The position numbers were made by a program, and so were the translations under genes. This document shows, one piece after another, positions 7,895 through 17,188 of a DNA stretch of 36,509 bases. The notes beneath the pieces are model-generated. The model made no database searches. It worked only from the letters and a program-made list of their open reading frames with translations, and was not told where the DNA came from. Positions within the stretch are counted from its first letter, which is position 1. Each line of letters begins with the position of its first letter. Source of the DNA: Clostridia bacterium (GTDB lineage: Bacteria > Bacillota_A > Clostridia > Oscillospirales > CAG-272). The stretch covers positions 1 through 36,509 of the forward strand of contig JAFTDQ010000129.1 in NCBI GenBank assembly GCA_017454075.1, in the 5' to 3' direction.

Positions 7895-9235
7895 ATGATG
7901 AAAAGAGCAAACAAACTGATAGCGGTTCTTGTCGCGGCAATGATTGCGTTTTCTGTCTTTCCTTTAATGGGAAGCGCGGCCGGTCTGACCGTCGTGTACG
8001 TTTCAGAGGGCGGCGACGGTAACGGTGCAACGCCTGAGTCTCCCGTCGGGACTCTTGCGGACGCATACGATAAACTCGATCTTGAAAAAGACTGTGTAAT
8101 CGTTATATGCGGGCCCGTGTTCATATGGGACACCTGGGATTACGGCACGAACTATTCGGGCTCGGTGACGTTCACGTCTGTTTACGGCGGAACAGATTAT
8201 CGCGAGACCGCAGGTGCGTCGCTGAAAACAATGTACAAGAATTTTGCTCTTCGCGGCGATACGAGATTCGAATATATCACAATCGAATGCGTGAGCAACA
8301 ACGGGATTCATTTTGACTGCGGCTTTAACCCGATCACCTTCGGATACGGAGTTGAAAATGTCGGATCCGGTCTGACGGGCGAAGCGGATTCGCGCTCAAT
8401 ATTCATTGTCGGCGGATATCAGAGCGGTTACGGGGATTTCAGCGGTGCAACCGATAAGAATGTTTCAATAAACATTTTTTCGGGTTCTTATTACTGTATC
8501 AGCACATGGTCTCGCGGAATGCCCGGCGAAACCTATTCGGGAGATGCGAATATCGTGATAGGGGGCGACGCTTCGGTCGGCTTGCTTTCCTGCACGGGAA
8601 TGAAATCTGCGGATCTTGAAGTCGGAAACGTAAATATCACTGTTGAAGGAAACGCCACGCTGAGCGCCCTTTACGGTACGATAAACACGGTTACCGAAGT
8701 TAAATCCCTCAACGTGAACTGGTTCGGCGGGAACATCATATCGGCTTATGATTTGCTCAAAGACGAAAACGTTGCTCATTTTGCGGGAGGAAGAAACCTG
8801 ACGGTTTCACCGGCTGCCAAGGATGCTCCGTCGTTCGGAGACGTCAGCGCGTGGTTTGACAGTGTTTCCACTGCCGACGCCCCGGAGACTCACGTTCCCC
8901 CGGAAATTCCCGAATATCAGAATCCCATCCAGATCGATGATACGGACGGTGATGATCCGAGCGCCGAGTCCTCACAGGGAGGTTCAGTTATAACGGACGA
9001 TTCGGGGAAAGAAACCTCGAGCACCGACGTTCCGGCCGAAACTACCGAAAAAACTCTTCCCGGAAGCGCTGCTGCTTCGCAGACGGGCGAAAAACAGCCT
9101 GAGGAAACAACAAAAACAAACAATTCCGGGGAAGAAAAACCATCCTCTCTTCCCATCATTATCGCATCTGTGGCGGCGGTCGTCGTTGCCGCGGCAGTTA
9201 TAGTGATAATTGTTCTGGGAAAAAAGAAAAAATGA
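7895..9235 (+). CDS. Cell-surface beta-helix-like protein, C-terminally anchored
   Basis: A 446-residue secreted protein. Residues 1-30 are a signal peptide. From about 33 comes the module opening VYVSEGGDGNGATPESPVGT, resembling the start of right-handed parallel beta-helix (DUF1565-like) domains, followed by short strands with Gly/Asn turns. Residues about 325-415 are a Ser/Thr/Glu/Asp/Pro-rich wall-spanning linker. The end is a hydrophobic helix (418-442) and KKKK. There is no LPxTG before the helix, so anchoring is likely by membrane insertion rather than sortase. GGAGG precedes twin ATG codons at 7895 and 7898, 20 bases after the solute-binding gene. It probably binds or displays polysaccharide; no catalytic residues could be assigned. 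Confidence 0.75.
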   Translation: MMKRANKLIAVLVAAMIAFSVFPLMGSAAGLTVVYVSEGGDGNGATPESPVGTLADAYDKLDLEKDCVIVICGPVFIWDTWDYGTNYSGSVTFTSVYGGTDYRETAGASLKTMYKNFALRGDTRFEYITIECVSNNGIHFDCGFNPITFGYGVENVGSGLTGEADSRSIFIVGGYQSGYGDFSGATDKNVSINIFSGSYYCISTWSRGMPGETYSGDANIVIGGDASVGLLSCTGMKSADLEVGNVNITVEGNATLSALYGTINTVTEVKSLNVNWFGGNIISAYDLLKDENVAHFAGGRNLTVSPAAKDAPSFGDVSAWFDSVSTADAPETHVPPEIPEYQNPIQIDDTDGDDPSAESSQGGSVITDDSGKETSSTDVPAETTEKTLPGSAAASQTGEKQPEETTKTNNSGEEKPSSLPIIIASVAAVVVAAAVIVIIVLGKKKK

Positions 9236-9241
9236 CAACCA

Positions 9242-9257
9242 CCCCCCATAAAAGGGG
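9242..9257 (+). other. Short C-run/G-run stem before the 1283-residue gene
   Basis: CCCC, ATAAAA and GGGG form a four-base-pair stem-loop in the 39-base gap between two surface-protein genes. No T-run follows, so it is not a convincing terminator. The only purine-rich stretch upstream of the 9275 ATG is the GGGG of this stem, 17 bases away. Confidence 0.3.
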
Positions 9258-9274
9258 TCGTACCAAATCATAAC

Positions 9275-12200
9275 ATGAAAAAGAAGCTTACCATCGCCTT
9301 TTCTGCCGTAATATGTCTCGTGCTGTTAACTTTGATTATGCCGGGTATCAGCGTAAGCGCGGACAACATTACGACGGTATATGTTGATCAGATTAACGGA
9401 AGGGATTCCGACAGCGGCAAAACCAAATCAAATCCCAAAAGGACGATAAACGGGGCGATAGAAGCGATCCCCCCTGACGGAGGAAGGATTGTTTTTGTAT
9501 CCGACTATACGCTCAATGGCGGATTTGACGAATCTGCGCACGAGGGAGTCATCACGTTCTCTTCGGTAAACGGAAAAAGTCTGTTGTTATCAGGATCGTC
9601 CGTTTATCGCATGAACGGACCGGACGTTTTTGACGAAGTCGGCATAACTTGCTCCGGAAACGCGGTTATTGCGGCCCAGTTCCACGATTTGCACATGACG
9701 GAACGGGTGAAAATAACTAACGGTCTTAAATATCTTTTCCTTGTTGGGGGATATGAGGCACCTTCATCGCCTCAGCTTTCAAAGGGAAAAGATTCGCGCT
9801 TAATAATCGACGGGGGCGGGTATCATTATATCTGCGGCTTTACGAGAACAAAAGGCGCGGCGACCATGTATTTTACGGGGACGTCAAATATTACGGTTAA
9901 CGGGGGAATCATAGACACTGTTTACGGCGGAACGCTTTACAATCATGCGGGCGGAAGCACGGTAATAACCGTTAACGGCGGGGAAATACGAAACGTTTTT
10001 ACCGCAGGAGACGTCACCCGAAAGCTGACCGGGACAGCGGATCTGATCCTGAACGGCGGTTCCATAGGGAATTTATTCGTCAATAACGTGATCGGTGACG
10101 CAGCGGTTGATTTTCGCGGTACCTCCTTCGGGTCGGTTGCTGTTGTTTATGAAAACGACACCCTTGCCGGAGAGGCAAAGACGTCTGGTAAAAAAGCGAC
10201 GTATAACGTCCTGAAGTATTCTCAGGCTGATATAGTCAAAATCGAAAAGGCGTTTGACGTTGCGGAAAATACAACCAGCGTCGTTGTCGGGCAGGACGGA
10301 GTCGGAACGATAGAGGAGGCGCTGTCTCTGCTTGAAGTCTCCGGAGGAACGATAATCCTGAGAGAAGATTACGTTATCGGAGCTGACGTCTCGCTTCCTT
10401 CAACGTCAAAAGAAGTGGTTATTACGTCTGAAAACAACGCCGTTCTTACGTTTAACGGGGAAACGGTAAGTTTTCTGTCTCCCGCAAAATTTGAAGATAT
10501 TACTATAAAAGCGTCCGTTCCGCTGCATATCAGCGCAGATGACCGCCTTTCTTTCGGCACGGGTGTCGTCGCGCTTGGAGACGTCAGCGTTTCCGCAGCG
10601 AACGTGCTTTCGATCGGCTCCGGTGAGTATTCTGTTGTCAGATCCCGGGGCGACGGGGCGTTTATTAGTCTTTCGGACGGTAAAATATCCGGTCTTATAG
10701 TTTCAGGGTCCTCTTCCGCCGAAATCATCGGCGGGAGTTGTGAGAAAATAGAAGCGTCCGGTTCTGCGATAGTACAGTTGTTTGACGGAGCTGTCGGTTG
10801 CTTATCTGTCGACGGCGCCACGGGCTTTTTTATAAACAGAGTACGGATAGATCGTGTCGCTTTCACCGACTCAGGCAAAAACGGACGCAGGCTAGTTTAC
10901 GGGTCTGATGTTTCTGATGAGACCAAAGCTCTGCTGAACGTCGGCTTTGATGATATTTCATCAATGAATATAGTTTACGTTGAGAACGGGGGTACGGGCG
11001 ACGGCAGTTCTCCGGGTTCTCCGTTTGGTGATTTGTCAAAAGCCGTTCAATCGCTCGGGTCAGACGGTAACGTTGTGATATGCGGGGATTATTCTCATAA
11101 TTATCAGAAGCTTGCATCCTATTCTTACGCGGTAACGATAACCGGGAGAGACGCATTTTTCGACAGGGAAGGGACGATTCTTTTCAATGCGAATATGCTG
11201 ATCGGCGGCGCCACGGCGTTTGACGATCTGAAATTTATCGTGAATAACGTCGGGCTTTCCGTTTATGCTATGGGATATCCGCTTGTGATCGGCGAGACGG
11301 TCGAGTCAATCGCAAAGAATGACAACGACGAATTTCTGTCCATTTCTGCCGGCCGGAACGACGGTAAGGCAGCGGAAAACGCCGTTCTCACGATAAACGG
11401 CGGTCATTGGAACCGACTGATAGGCGGCAGCGTTAATTCCGGTGCTGTCGCTGTCAGAGGAGGGAAATCAGACATAACAATAAACGGAGGTGTGTTCGAC
11501 GGCTATGTATCTCTTGCCGGAAGCGGATTTACCAGCGCCGAATCACATATCACCGTAAACGGAGGCACATTTTACGGCGGCATTTACGGATTGTACAGTC
11601 AGACAGCTCCGGGATACGGTCTTAACCACGTTATTTCCGTAACGATAAACGGCGGTACCGTTTATTTTCAGATCGCCCCTTCTCCCGCGCGCCTGACAAA
11701 ATATCAGGGAAGCTTTGACGTAACTCTGAACGGCGGTGATTTCTCACACCTGACGGATGTCCTCGGGTGCGAAAAATATCCCGGGGGAGGCAAAAGCAAG
11801 CTGACCGTTTCCGATACAGTCGTTATTTCCGAAGCGGAAACCGGAGAAATAACGTTTACAAATCCGCTGCGCGCAGGCGCGGATCCGTGGGTGTTCACCT
11901 GCGGAGGATACTATTATTACGCCGCGACCGGAGGAATTCTTCATAAGGTAACGAATATATCCGATCTGAGCCATTCAAAGGGATACAAAATATTCAATCC
12001 TGCGCCGGGGCACGAGTATTCCCATAAAATGTGGTCTCCCGAGATCCATTACTTCTCCGAGGCCGAGGTCGGAAGCGAGAACGCAGGATGGTATTTATTT
12101 ATCTGCTGTGACGACGGGTCTGTGGAAACCGCGGAAAAACTGAAGGCTTTTGTCCTTAAGTGTCTCGACGGAGACGATCTTCTGGGGCGGTGGGGCAATC

Positions 12201-13126
12201 CCGTAACCGGCGAGGTAAATGTTCCCGTTAAAATGTACAATAAAGACGATGCGTCGGTCAACAGCGGAGACAAACTTTTCGGGGGAATGTCGGTCATTCG
12301 CATAGAAGGCGTGCCCTATATAATGTTCATTTCGGAAGAGGGTCGCGGAACTGCGGATTTCTATCAGACGATTAACATAACCGAGATGGATACTCCATGG
12401 ATTATGCGTGGGAAATCAGGTGTTATTTGTACTCCCGAATATCCGTGGGAAAAGGGCGGTTACGGAAAATCGTCAACAGAGGAAAAATGGTGGCCGATGG
12501 TTGTCGAAGGAAGCACCGCGGTTTACGGAGATAACGGTGAAGTGTTCATTATTTACTCGGGAAGCGGCTACTGGACGACCTCATACTGTCTTGCTCAGAT
12601 GACTTATCTCGGCGGCGATCCGCTTATGAAAAGCAGCTGGGCAAAGGATGAGTTGCCGTTTTTCTCCCTTTCCGCTGCGATTAACGGCTGCGGTCACGCG
12701 TCATACTACAGGGACGTTGACGGGAACCGCTGGCTGTGTTATCACGCGTATATTGGCAAGGACACTTCAAGCGGCAGGTTCGCGTTTGCGGAGCCTTACA
12801 GCATTGTCAACGGCAAAATGGTCGTTGGTAACGGGAGCGGGCATCCAAACGAACCGGAAACCGTATATACTATCAGCATTAATCCGATGCCGCTCGGTAT
12901 GAAGCTGACGGGCTTTACGGAAAGCAATGTTTCACTTGATCCGGATGAAAGCGGGGAGTCTTCTGATACTTTGAACACCGGAGAAACAGAATCGCTAAAC
13001 ACGAACGATGGCATCCGACGGAAGAACGCCGATATTATCGTTATCGTCATAAGCATCTCGGCGATCGTCGCGGCGTTTATAGCGGTTGGCGTTGCGGCTG
13101 TGCTTTTCAAAAAAAATAAATCCTAA
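9275..13126 (+). CDS. Anchored beta-helix protein fused to a GH43-like domain
   Basis: A 1283-residue surface protein. Residues 1-30 are a signal peptide. Beta-helix module one starts near 34 (TVYVDQINGRDSDSG) with repeats of ITVNGG...YGG; a second module starts near 565 (IVYVENGGTGDGSSPGSPFG), again followed by TINGG repeats. A GH43-like domain spans about 858-1195: Asp870 in AGADPWV and Glu1078 in VVEGST match the base and acid, and GCGHASY matches the conserved His strand. The middle Asp expected in an IDG motif is replaced by Gly1003-Gly1004. A Ser/Asp/Glu linker and a helix at about 1254-1276 with a KKNKS tail anchor it. The ATG lacks a clear ribosome binding site, but the signal peptide fixes the start. 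It may cut or only bind arabinose-type polysaccharide. Confidence 0.82.
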   Translation: MKKKLTIAFSAVICLVLLTLIMPGISVSADNITTVYVDQINGRDSDSGKTKSNPKRTINGAIEAIPPDGGRIVFVSDYTLNGGFDESAHEGVITFSSVNGKSLLLSGSSVYRMNGPDVFDEVGITCSGNAVIAAQFHDLHMTERVKITNGLKYLFLVGGYEAPSSPQLSKGKDSRLIIDGGGYHYICGFTRTKGAATMYFTGTSNITVNGGIIDTVYGGTLYNHAGGSTVITVNGGEIRNVFTAGDVTRKLTGTADLILNGGSIGNLFVNNVIGDAAVDFRGTSFGSVAVVYENDTLAGEAKTSGKKATYNVLKYSQADIVKIEKAFDVAENTTSVVVGQDGVGTIEEALSLLEVSGGTIILREDYVIGADVSLPSTSKEVVITSENNAVLTFNGETVSFLSPAKFEDITIKASVPLHISADDRLSFGTGVVALGDVSVSAANVLSIGSGEYSVVRSRGDGAFISLSDGKISGLIVSGSSSAEIIGGSCEKIEASGSAIVQLFDGAVGCLSVDGATGFFINRVRIDRVAFTDSGKNGRRLVYGSDVSDETKALLNVGFDDISSMNIVYVENGGTGDGSSPGSPFGDLSKAVQSLGSDGNVVICGDYSHNYQKLASYSYAVTITGRDAFFDREGTILFNANMLIGGATAFDDLKFIVNNVGLSVYAMGYPLVIGETVESIAKNDNDEFLSISAGRNDGKAAENAVLTINGGHWNRLIGGSVNSGAVAVRGGKSDITINGGVFDGYVSLAGSGFTSAESHITVNGGTFYGGIYGLYSQTAPGYGLNHVISVTINGGTVYFQIAPSPARLTKYQGSFDVTLNGGDFSHLTDVLGCEKYPGGGKSKLTVSDTVVISEAETGEITFTNPLRAGADPWVFTCGGYYYYAATGGILHKVTNISDLSHSKGYKIFNPAPGHEYSHKMWSPEIHYFSEAEVGSENAGWYLFICCDDGSVETAEKLKAFVLKCLDGDDLLGRWGNPVTGEVNVPVKMYNKDDASVNSGDKLFGGMSVIRIEGVPYIMFISEEGRGTADFYQTINITEMDTPWIMRGKSGVICTPEYPWEKGGYGKSSTEEKWWPMVVEGSTAVYGDNGEVFIIYSGSGYWTTSYCLAQMTYLGGDPLMKSSWAKDELPFFSLSAAINGCGHASYYRDVDGNRWLCYHAYIGKDTSSGRFAFAEPYSIVNGKMVVGNGSGHPNEPETVYTISINPMPLGMKLTGFTESNVSLDPDESGESSDTLNTGETESLNTNDGIRRKNADIIVIVISISAIVAAFIAVGVAAVLFKKNKS

Positions 13127-13141
13127 AAGGAGAAAAAATAC

Positions 13142-14644
13142 ATGAAAAAGACTATTTCATTTCTTCTGACTTTGGCGCTTGTGATTCATTTTATCCCGCT
13201 GCTCGGGGTCTTTGCCCTGGAAAGCGAAGCTACCGATGTTTACGTAAGCGCCGAGGGAACGGGAGAAGGCCTGTCGTCGGAAGCTCCGCTTGGCAGCGTA
13301 ACGGCGGCAATTGAAAAGGCGGCTGATCTGGCGGCGGATGGGGAAGAGGTCACGATCCACGTTTCCGGCACGGCGGCGTTTGATTTCGCCGAAGCCGGGA
13401 CCCTGTCATATAACGTTCCGGTTCATTCGGGAACAGTGACTATCACCGGAGACGGAACGGGAATTCTGACGTTTTCATCGAGCGGGCAGGCGCAGATTGT
13501 TTTCGGCGGATCGACCGTATTTGAAAATATTACGCTCAGCACGTCCAATAACATAGTTTTTATAACCGACGCCAATGATTTTGAGATCGGCGTCGGGGTG
13601 AGCACGTCGGGAAGTTTTTATATCTGTGCTTCGGGCTCTATAAACAGCTTGGTCAGCAGTTACGTTTCCAACAGATTTGACGGAAGCAAATTTGAGGGAG
13701 ATGCCAGAATAACGGTTCTGTCTGGGAAATTTGCCGAGGTTCAGATTTTTCGCGGAAACGGGCTCGGACCGATTGACGGAAACGCGTATATTAAAATCGG
13801 CGGAACCGCGGAGATCGGAAGACTGAATATCTGGCGCAGTTCCAAAGTCAACTGCACGGTAAATGACGCGACGATCGTCCTTGACGGCGGAGTTGTTTCC
13901 GTTTTCGCTGCGAATCACGACGGGAAACCCGCCAACAATTCGTATGGAGCGTCACATTCATTTCATGTGGTTCTGACGGACAATTTCGACATATCGGGCA
14001 GCTTTACCGCCGGCGGAACGGGATTGAGCGGAATTTGTGCCGGAACTTACAGCGATTCAAGTTATATTACCACTCTCAAAAGCATGACAAACTACGTGCT
14101 TCATGTTCAGGATAAAGGTTTATATGACAATATAATATCCGGTTCTCTGTCGTCAAAAGTTCGTTCGGACTATTTCTCCCGCATTGAGCATATCGGTTCA
14201 AACGTATCAATTTCTTACGTAAATGAAATATCCGGCGACGGAACCGTTGACGACCTTGCTATATTGTCTGCAACGGATATGCCTGAAGACGTTGAGGTCG
14301 GTCTGATGTTCGCCGAGGAAACTTACGCAACGGACGGCGGTCTGAAACTTCTGCAGGACGGTGGATCGCCTCTCTTTACAAAAATACCCGCAAGATATAC
14401 AAGTCTTCTCATCAGCAGGGTCATAAAGGATACTGACGGCACCGCCGCCGTGATTTCCGCGGACAAACTTGATAATACGATGGATACGGATTACGCGTCC
14501 GTAATAGCGGTATACTGGCAGAATTTGCCTGTTTATCAGGCTTTTGCCGCAAGACTTTACCTGAGATTTCAGGACGGGACAACGTTGTACGGACCTGTAG
14601 TCGCGGTTTCTCTTTCCGATACCGACAGTTACCCGGGCGTATAA
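13142..14644 (+). CDS. Secreted beta-helix-like protein without anchor
   Basis: A 500-residue protein with a signal peptide (1-25) and one beta-helix-like module from about 31 (DVYVSAEGTGEGLSSEAPLG). Its central segment, with FAEVQIFRGNGLGPIDG and GGTAEIGRLNIWR, is closely paralogous to both halves of the 738-residue protein downstream. The C-terminal 135 residues are different: alternating strands ending in FAARLYLRFQDGTTLYGP, a pattern I associate with C-terminal domains of large clostridial secreted proteins. There is no hydrophobic tail, so it should be released or held by partners. GGAG precedes the ATG, 15 bases after the previous stop, consistent with one operon. Confidence 0.75.
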   Translation: MKKTISFLLTLALVIHFIPLLGVFALESEATDVYVSAEGTGEGLSSEAPLGSVTAAIEKAADLAADGEEVTIHVSGTAAFDFAEAGTLSYNVPVHSGTVTITGDGTGILTFSSSGQAQIVFGGSTVFENITLSTSNNIVFITDANDFEIGVGVSTSGSFYICASGSINSLVSSYVSNRFDGSKFEGDARITVLSGKFAEVQIFRGNGLGPIDGNAYIKIGGTAEIGRLNIWRSSKVNCTVNDATIVLDGGVVSVFAANHDGKPANNSYGASHSFHVVLTDNFDISGSFTAGGTGLSGICAGTYSDSSYITTLKSMTNYVLHVQDKGLYDNIISGSLSSKVRSDYFSRIEHIGSNVSISYVNEISGDGTVDDLAILSATDMPEDVEVGLMFAEETYATDGGLKLLQDGGSPLFTKIPARYTSLLISRVIKDTDGTAAVISADKLDNTMDTDYASVIAVYWQNLPVYQAFAARLYLRFQDGTTLYGPVVAVSLSDTDSYPGV

Positions 14645-14654
14645 GGAGGCAATA

Positions 14655-14834
14655 ATGAAAGGTTTTATCCTGCTTAACAGCAGCACTCCGGAAAAATCGG
14701 TTGACGGTAACGGCGCGCCGCAGCGAGGGATATTCAACACCGTCGATGGCCAGACAGGGGATATCCTTGTAAGCGGAATCTACGTGTACGGGAACGGAAA
14801 ATACCTCGGGATTTGGGATGGTTATCAGCCTTAA
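14655..14834 (+). CDS. Small 59-residue ORF between surface-protein genes
   Basis: AAGGAGG at 14643-14649 lies just before an ATG at 14655 opening a 59-residue frame that ends at 14834, 15 bases before the next gene. The peptide starts MKGFILLNSSTPEKSVDG and ends YVYGNGKYLGIWDGYQP; it is rich in Gly and aromatic residues and has no signal peptide or membrane helix. I do not recognise it. The ribosome binding site is as good as its neighbours' and the spacing on both sides is operon-like, which supports real translation. It is in a different frame from the upstream gene, so it is not a simple read-through tail, though it could be a relic of a longer domain. Confidence 0.55.
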   Translation: MKGFILLNSSTPEKSVDGNGAPQRGIFNTVDGQTGDILVSGIYVYGNGKYLGIWDGYQP

Positions 14835-14849
14835 AAGGAGAATGCAATA

Positions 14850-17066
14850 ATGAAAAAAACGATATCGATTATTGTAGCGATTGTTTTTGCGCTTTCTGTT
14901 ATCCCTTTCATTGCGGTCAATGCGACTGCTCATGACGTTTATGTGGCCGCCGGAGGAAGCGGGGACGGAAGCTCTGAATCGTCCCCGTTAGGTACCATGC
15001 AGGAAGCTCTTGAAAGCGCGTCTGCAAAGGCAACCTCCGGAAATACCGCAACGATTCATATCTCGGGTGCCCTCACGTTTGAAATAGATCTCGCTTATAA
15101 CACTCCGGTGCACGCCGGCGAATTGAAGATAACCGGCGGATCTCTGTCGATTTCATCGACGGGCAACTCCATCTGGGTCATGGGCGGTCCTACGGTGTTT
15201 GAAAATATCGCACTAAGTACGAACGTAGCGTTAGGTCTCTGCACAGACGGCTGGGATTTTACGGTCGGTGAAGGCGTCAGCACGTCAGGCAAAGATTTCT
15301 ACATTTTTGCCGCGGGTTGTTTCAGCAATCACAAGGACAAATACGTATCAAATCATTTTGACGGGACGAAATACCCTGACGATGCGAACATAACCCTGCT
15401 TTCGGGGAAGTTTGCGGAGGTCCAGGTGTTCCGCGCAAACGCAAAAGGACCCATCGACGGGGATGCGACATTAACCGTCGGCGGGACTGCGGAGATCGTT
15501 CGTCTGAGCGTTTTCCGTTCTGCTCCGGCCGGAAGTACGGTTAAGAACGCAAAAATTATCCTTGACGGCGGCAAAGTCGGTCTTTTCTGCTCAAATACCG
15601 ACCGCCCGGCGGCCTCGCTCAAAACCGACATGGGAGCGACGCAGTCATTCAGAGTGATTATCACGGATAAATTCAATATTTCCGGTTCTTTCGGTGCGTC
15701 AGCAAACGACACCTTCAGCGGAATATCAGGGTGCGGAGCAGGGAACTATACGGAGGAAACGGCGGCTCAATTCCTTTCGTCGTGCGATTATAAGCTTGAG
15801 GTTGCGGATTCACTGTATGATACCGTAATATCAAGCGGAAAGGTTCAGACCGTCACGTTTGGAGGAATTGTGAAATCGTCCGGGCAACCTGTCGACACTC
15901 CGGGAGATCAGCCCGGCGAGGTTAATCCCGGCGGAGGTGACGACCCGGTCGGCGGAGACGATAATCCGTCCGGGACCGATCCCGACGAAACATCGACTCC
16001 GATCTGGGTCAAAGACGGCGGGACCGGCGACGGAATGACGAAAGACAGCCCTCTCGGGACGATTCAGAAAGCCCTGTCCGCTGCCGCCAAACTCAACGGA
16101 AACGTCACGATTAACGTGATCGGAACCGTGCCGTTCAGTTTCGGGGGTAAAGTCATGTATGCGTCGCCCCGTCACAAATCGAACGTTAAATTCACGGGCG
16201 GTACTATCAGCTTTACAGCTGATGAAAATTCCATGTGGAGAATGGGCGGAAACGTAACCTTTGAGAACGTAACTTTCACCACTGATAAGTCGTTCGGATT
16301 TATCACTGATTTTTATGAGTTCACGTTCGGGGACGGCGTAAAAACGTCCGGAAGCATTTACGTGACGGTTGCCGGTACGTTCAACGGAGAACAGTATACG
16401 TCGGCATATTCATCCAGGCATTTCAGAAACGGAGTGTATAGCGGAAACGCAAAAATAACTCTCCGCTCCGGTTCGTTTGCAGAAGTTGAAGTGTTCAGGA
16501 CAAACGCTTTGGGTAATATCTCGGGATCTGCGGTCATAACCATAGGCGGCACGGCTTCGGTAGGAAGACTTGTGACTACGAGAAACGCGAGATTTACGAT
16601 AGATTACACAACCGTTATCCTGGATGGCGGTAAGATCACTGCGTTTCTTGCAGACACGGACAGACAGCCGTTACATCTTCAGCAGTACAGGGGTTTCGGT
16701 ACGTCGAAAACGTTCCGCGTTATGATTTCAAAGAATTTTGATATATCACAGTCGTTTAATAATGACAACACGTCGGACACGTTTTTCGGATGTTCGGGAC
16801 TTGGCGCCGGTACGTTCAGTAAAGCCGAAGCTAACGAACTTTTCGGAGACGTCCGCTATATACTGGAAGTCCAGGACGGAGCCTGGAACGCGGTAAACGG
16901 CGCTTCCGATAAGATCCAGAAAAGCACCTTCACGACAGTCAGAAGAGTATCAAACGATTACGCTCCTCCCACGGCGGACAATCTTTCGGGCGCAATTGCT
17001 GCGACCGTTTGTGCGATATTCGCTTCCGGAACTGTTCTTTACATAACAAAGAAAAAAGGGCGCTGA
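14850..17066 (+). CDS. Anchored surface protein with duplicated beta-helix module
   Basis: A 738-residue protein with a signal peptide (1-27), module A from about 29 (DVYVAAGGSGDGSSESSPLG), a Pro/Gly/Asp-rich linker at about 350-383, module B from about 385 (IWVKDGGTGDGMTKDSPLG), then a hydrophobic helix near 712-731 and a KKKGR tail. Both modules hold the same inner signature: FAEVQVFRANAKGPIDG in A and FAEVEVFRTNALGNISG in B, each followed by IGGTA or VGGTA and a LDGGK strand. This is an internal duplication, and both copies resemble the single module of the 500-residue neighbour. AAAGGAG precedes the ATG. No catalytic motif is seen; a structural or glycan-binding role is most likely. Confidence 0.78.
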   Translation: MKKTISIIVAIVFALSVIPFIAVNATAHDVYVAAGGSGDGSSESSPLGTMQEALESASAKATSGNTATIHISGALTFEIDLAYNTPVHAGELKITGGSLSISSTGNSIWVMGGPTVFENIALSTNVALGLCTDGWDFTVGEGVSTSGKDFYIFAAGCFSNHKDKYVSNHFDGTKYPDDANITLLSGKFAEVQVFRANAKGPIDGDATLTVGGTAEIVRLSVFRSAPAGSTVKNAKIILDGGKVGLFCSNTDRPAASLKTDMGATQSFRVIITDKFNISGSFGASANDTFSGISGCGAGNYTEETAAQFLSSCDYKLEVADSLYDTVISSGKVQTVTFGGIVKSSGQPVDTPGDQPGEVNPGGGDDPVGGDDNPSGTDPDETSTPIWVKDGGTGDGMTKDSPLGTIQKALSAAAKLNGNVTINVIGTVPFSFGGKVMYASPRHKSNVKFTGGTISFTADENSMWRMGGNVTFENVTFTTDKSFGFITDFYEFTFGDGVKTSGSIYVTVAGTFNGEQYTSAYSSRHFRNGVYSGNAKITLRSGSFAEVEVFRTNALGNISGSAVITIGGTASVGRLVTTRNARFTIDYTTVILDGGKITAFLADTDRQPLHLQQYRGFGTSKTFRVMISKNFDISQSFNNDNTSDTFFGCSGLGAGTFSKAEANELFGDVRYILEVQDGAWNAVNGASDKIQKSTFTTVRRVSNDYAPPTADNLSGAIAATVCAIFASGTVLYITKKKGR

Positions 17067-17188
17067 TTTTGTACGGAACGGCACTGTGCTCGCATTATTT
17101 GATCGGATGTGAAACATAAAAGACGTTCTACCGCTGCCGCTCCGACAGGATCCCCTGCGACGAAACGCCTGAAATAACAATTCCGTAA

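Noticed and set aside
7895..17066. Possible sortase-anchored LPxTG proteins
   Set aside because: The C-terminal helices and Lys tails are present, but no LPxTG-like motif precedes any of them.
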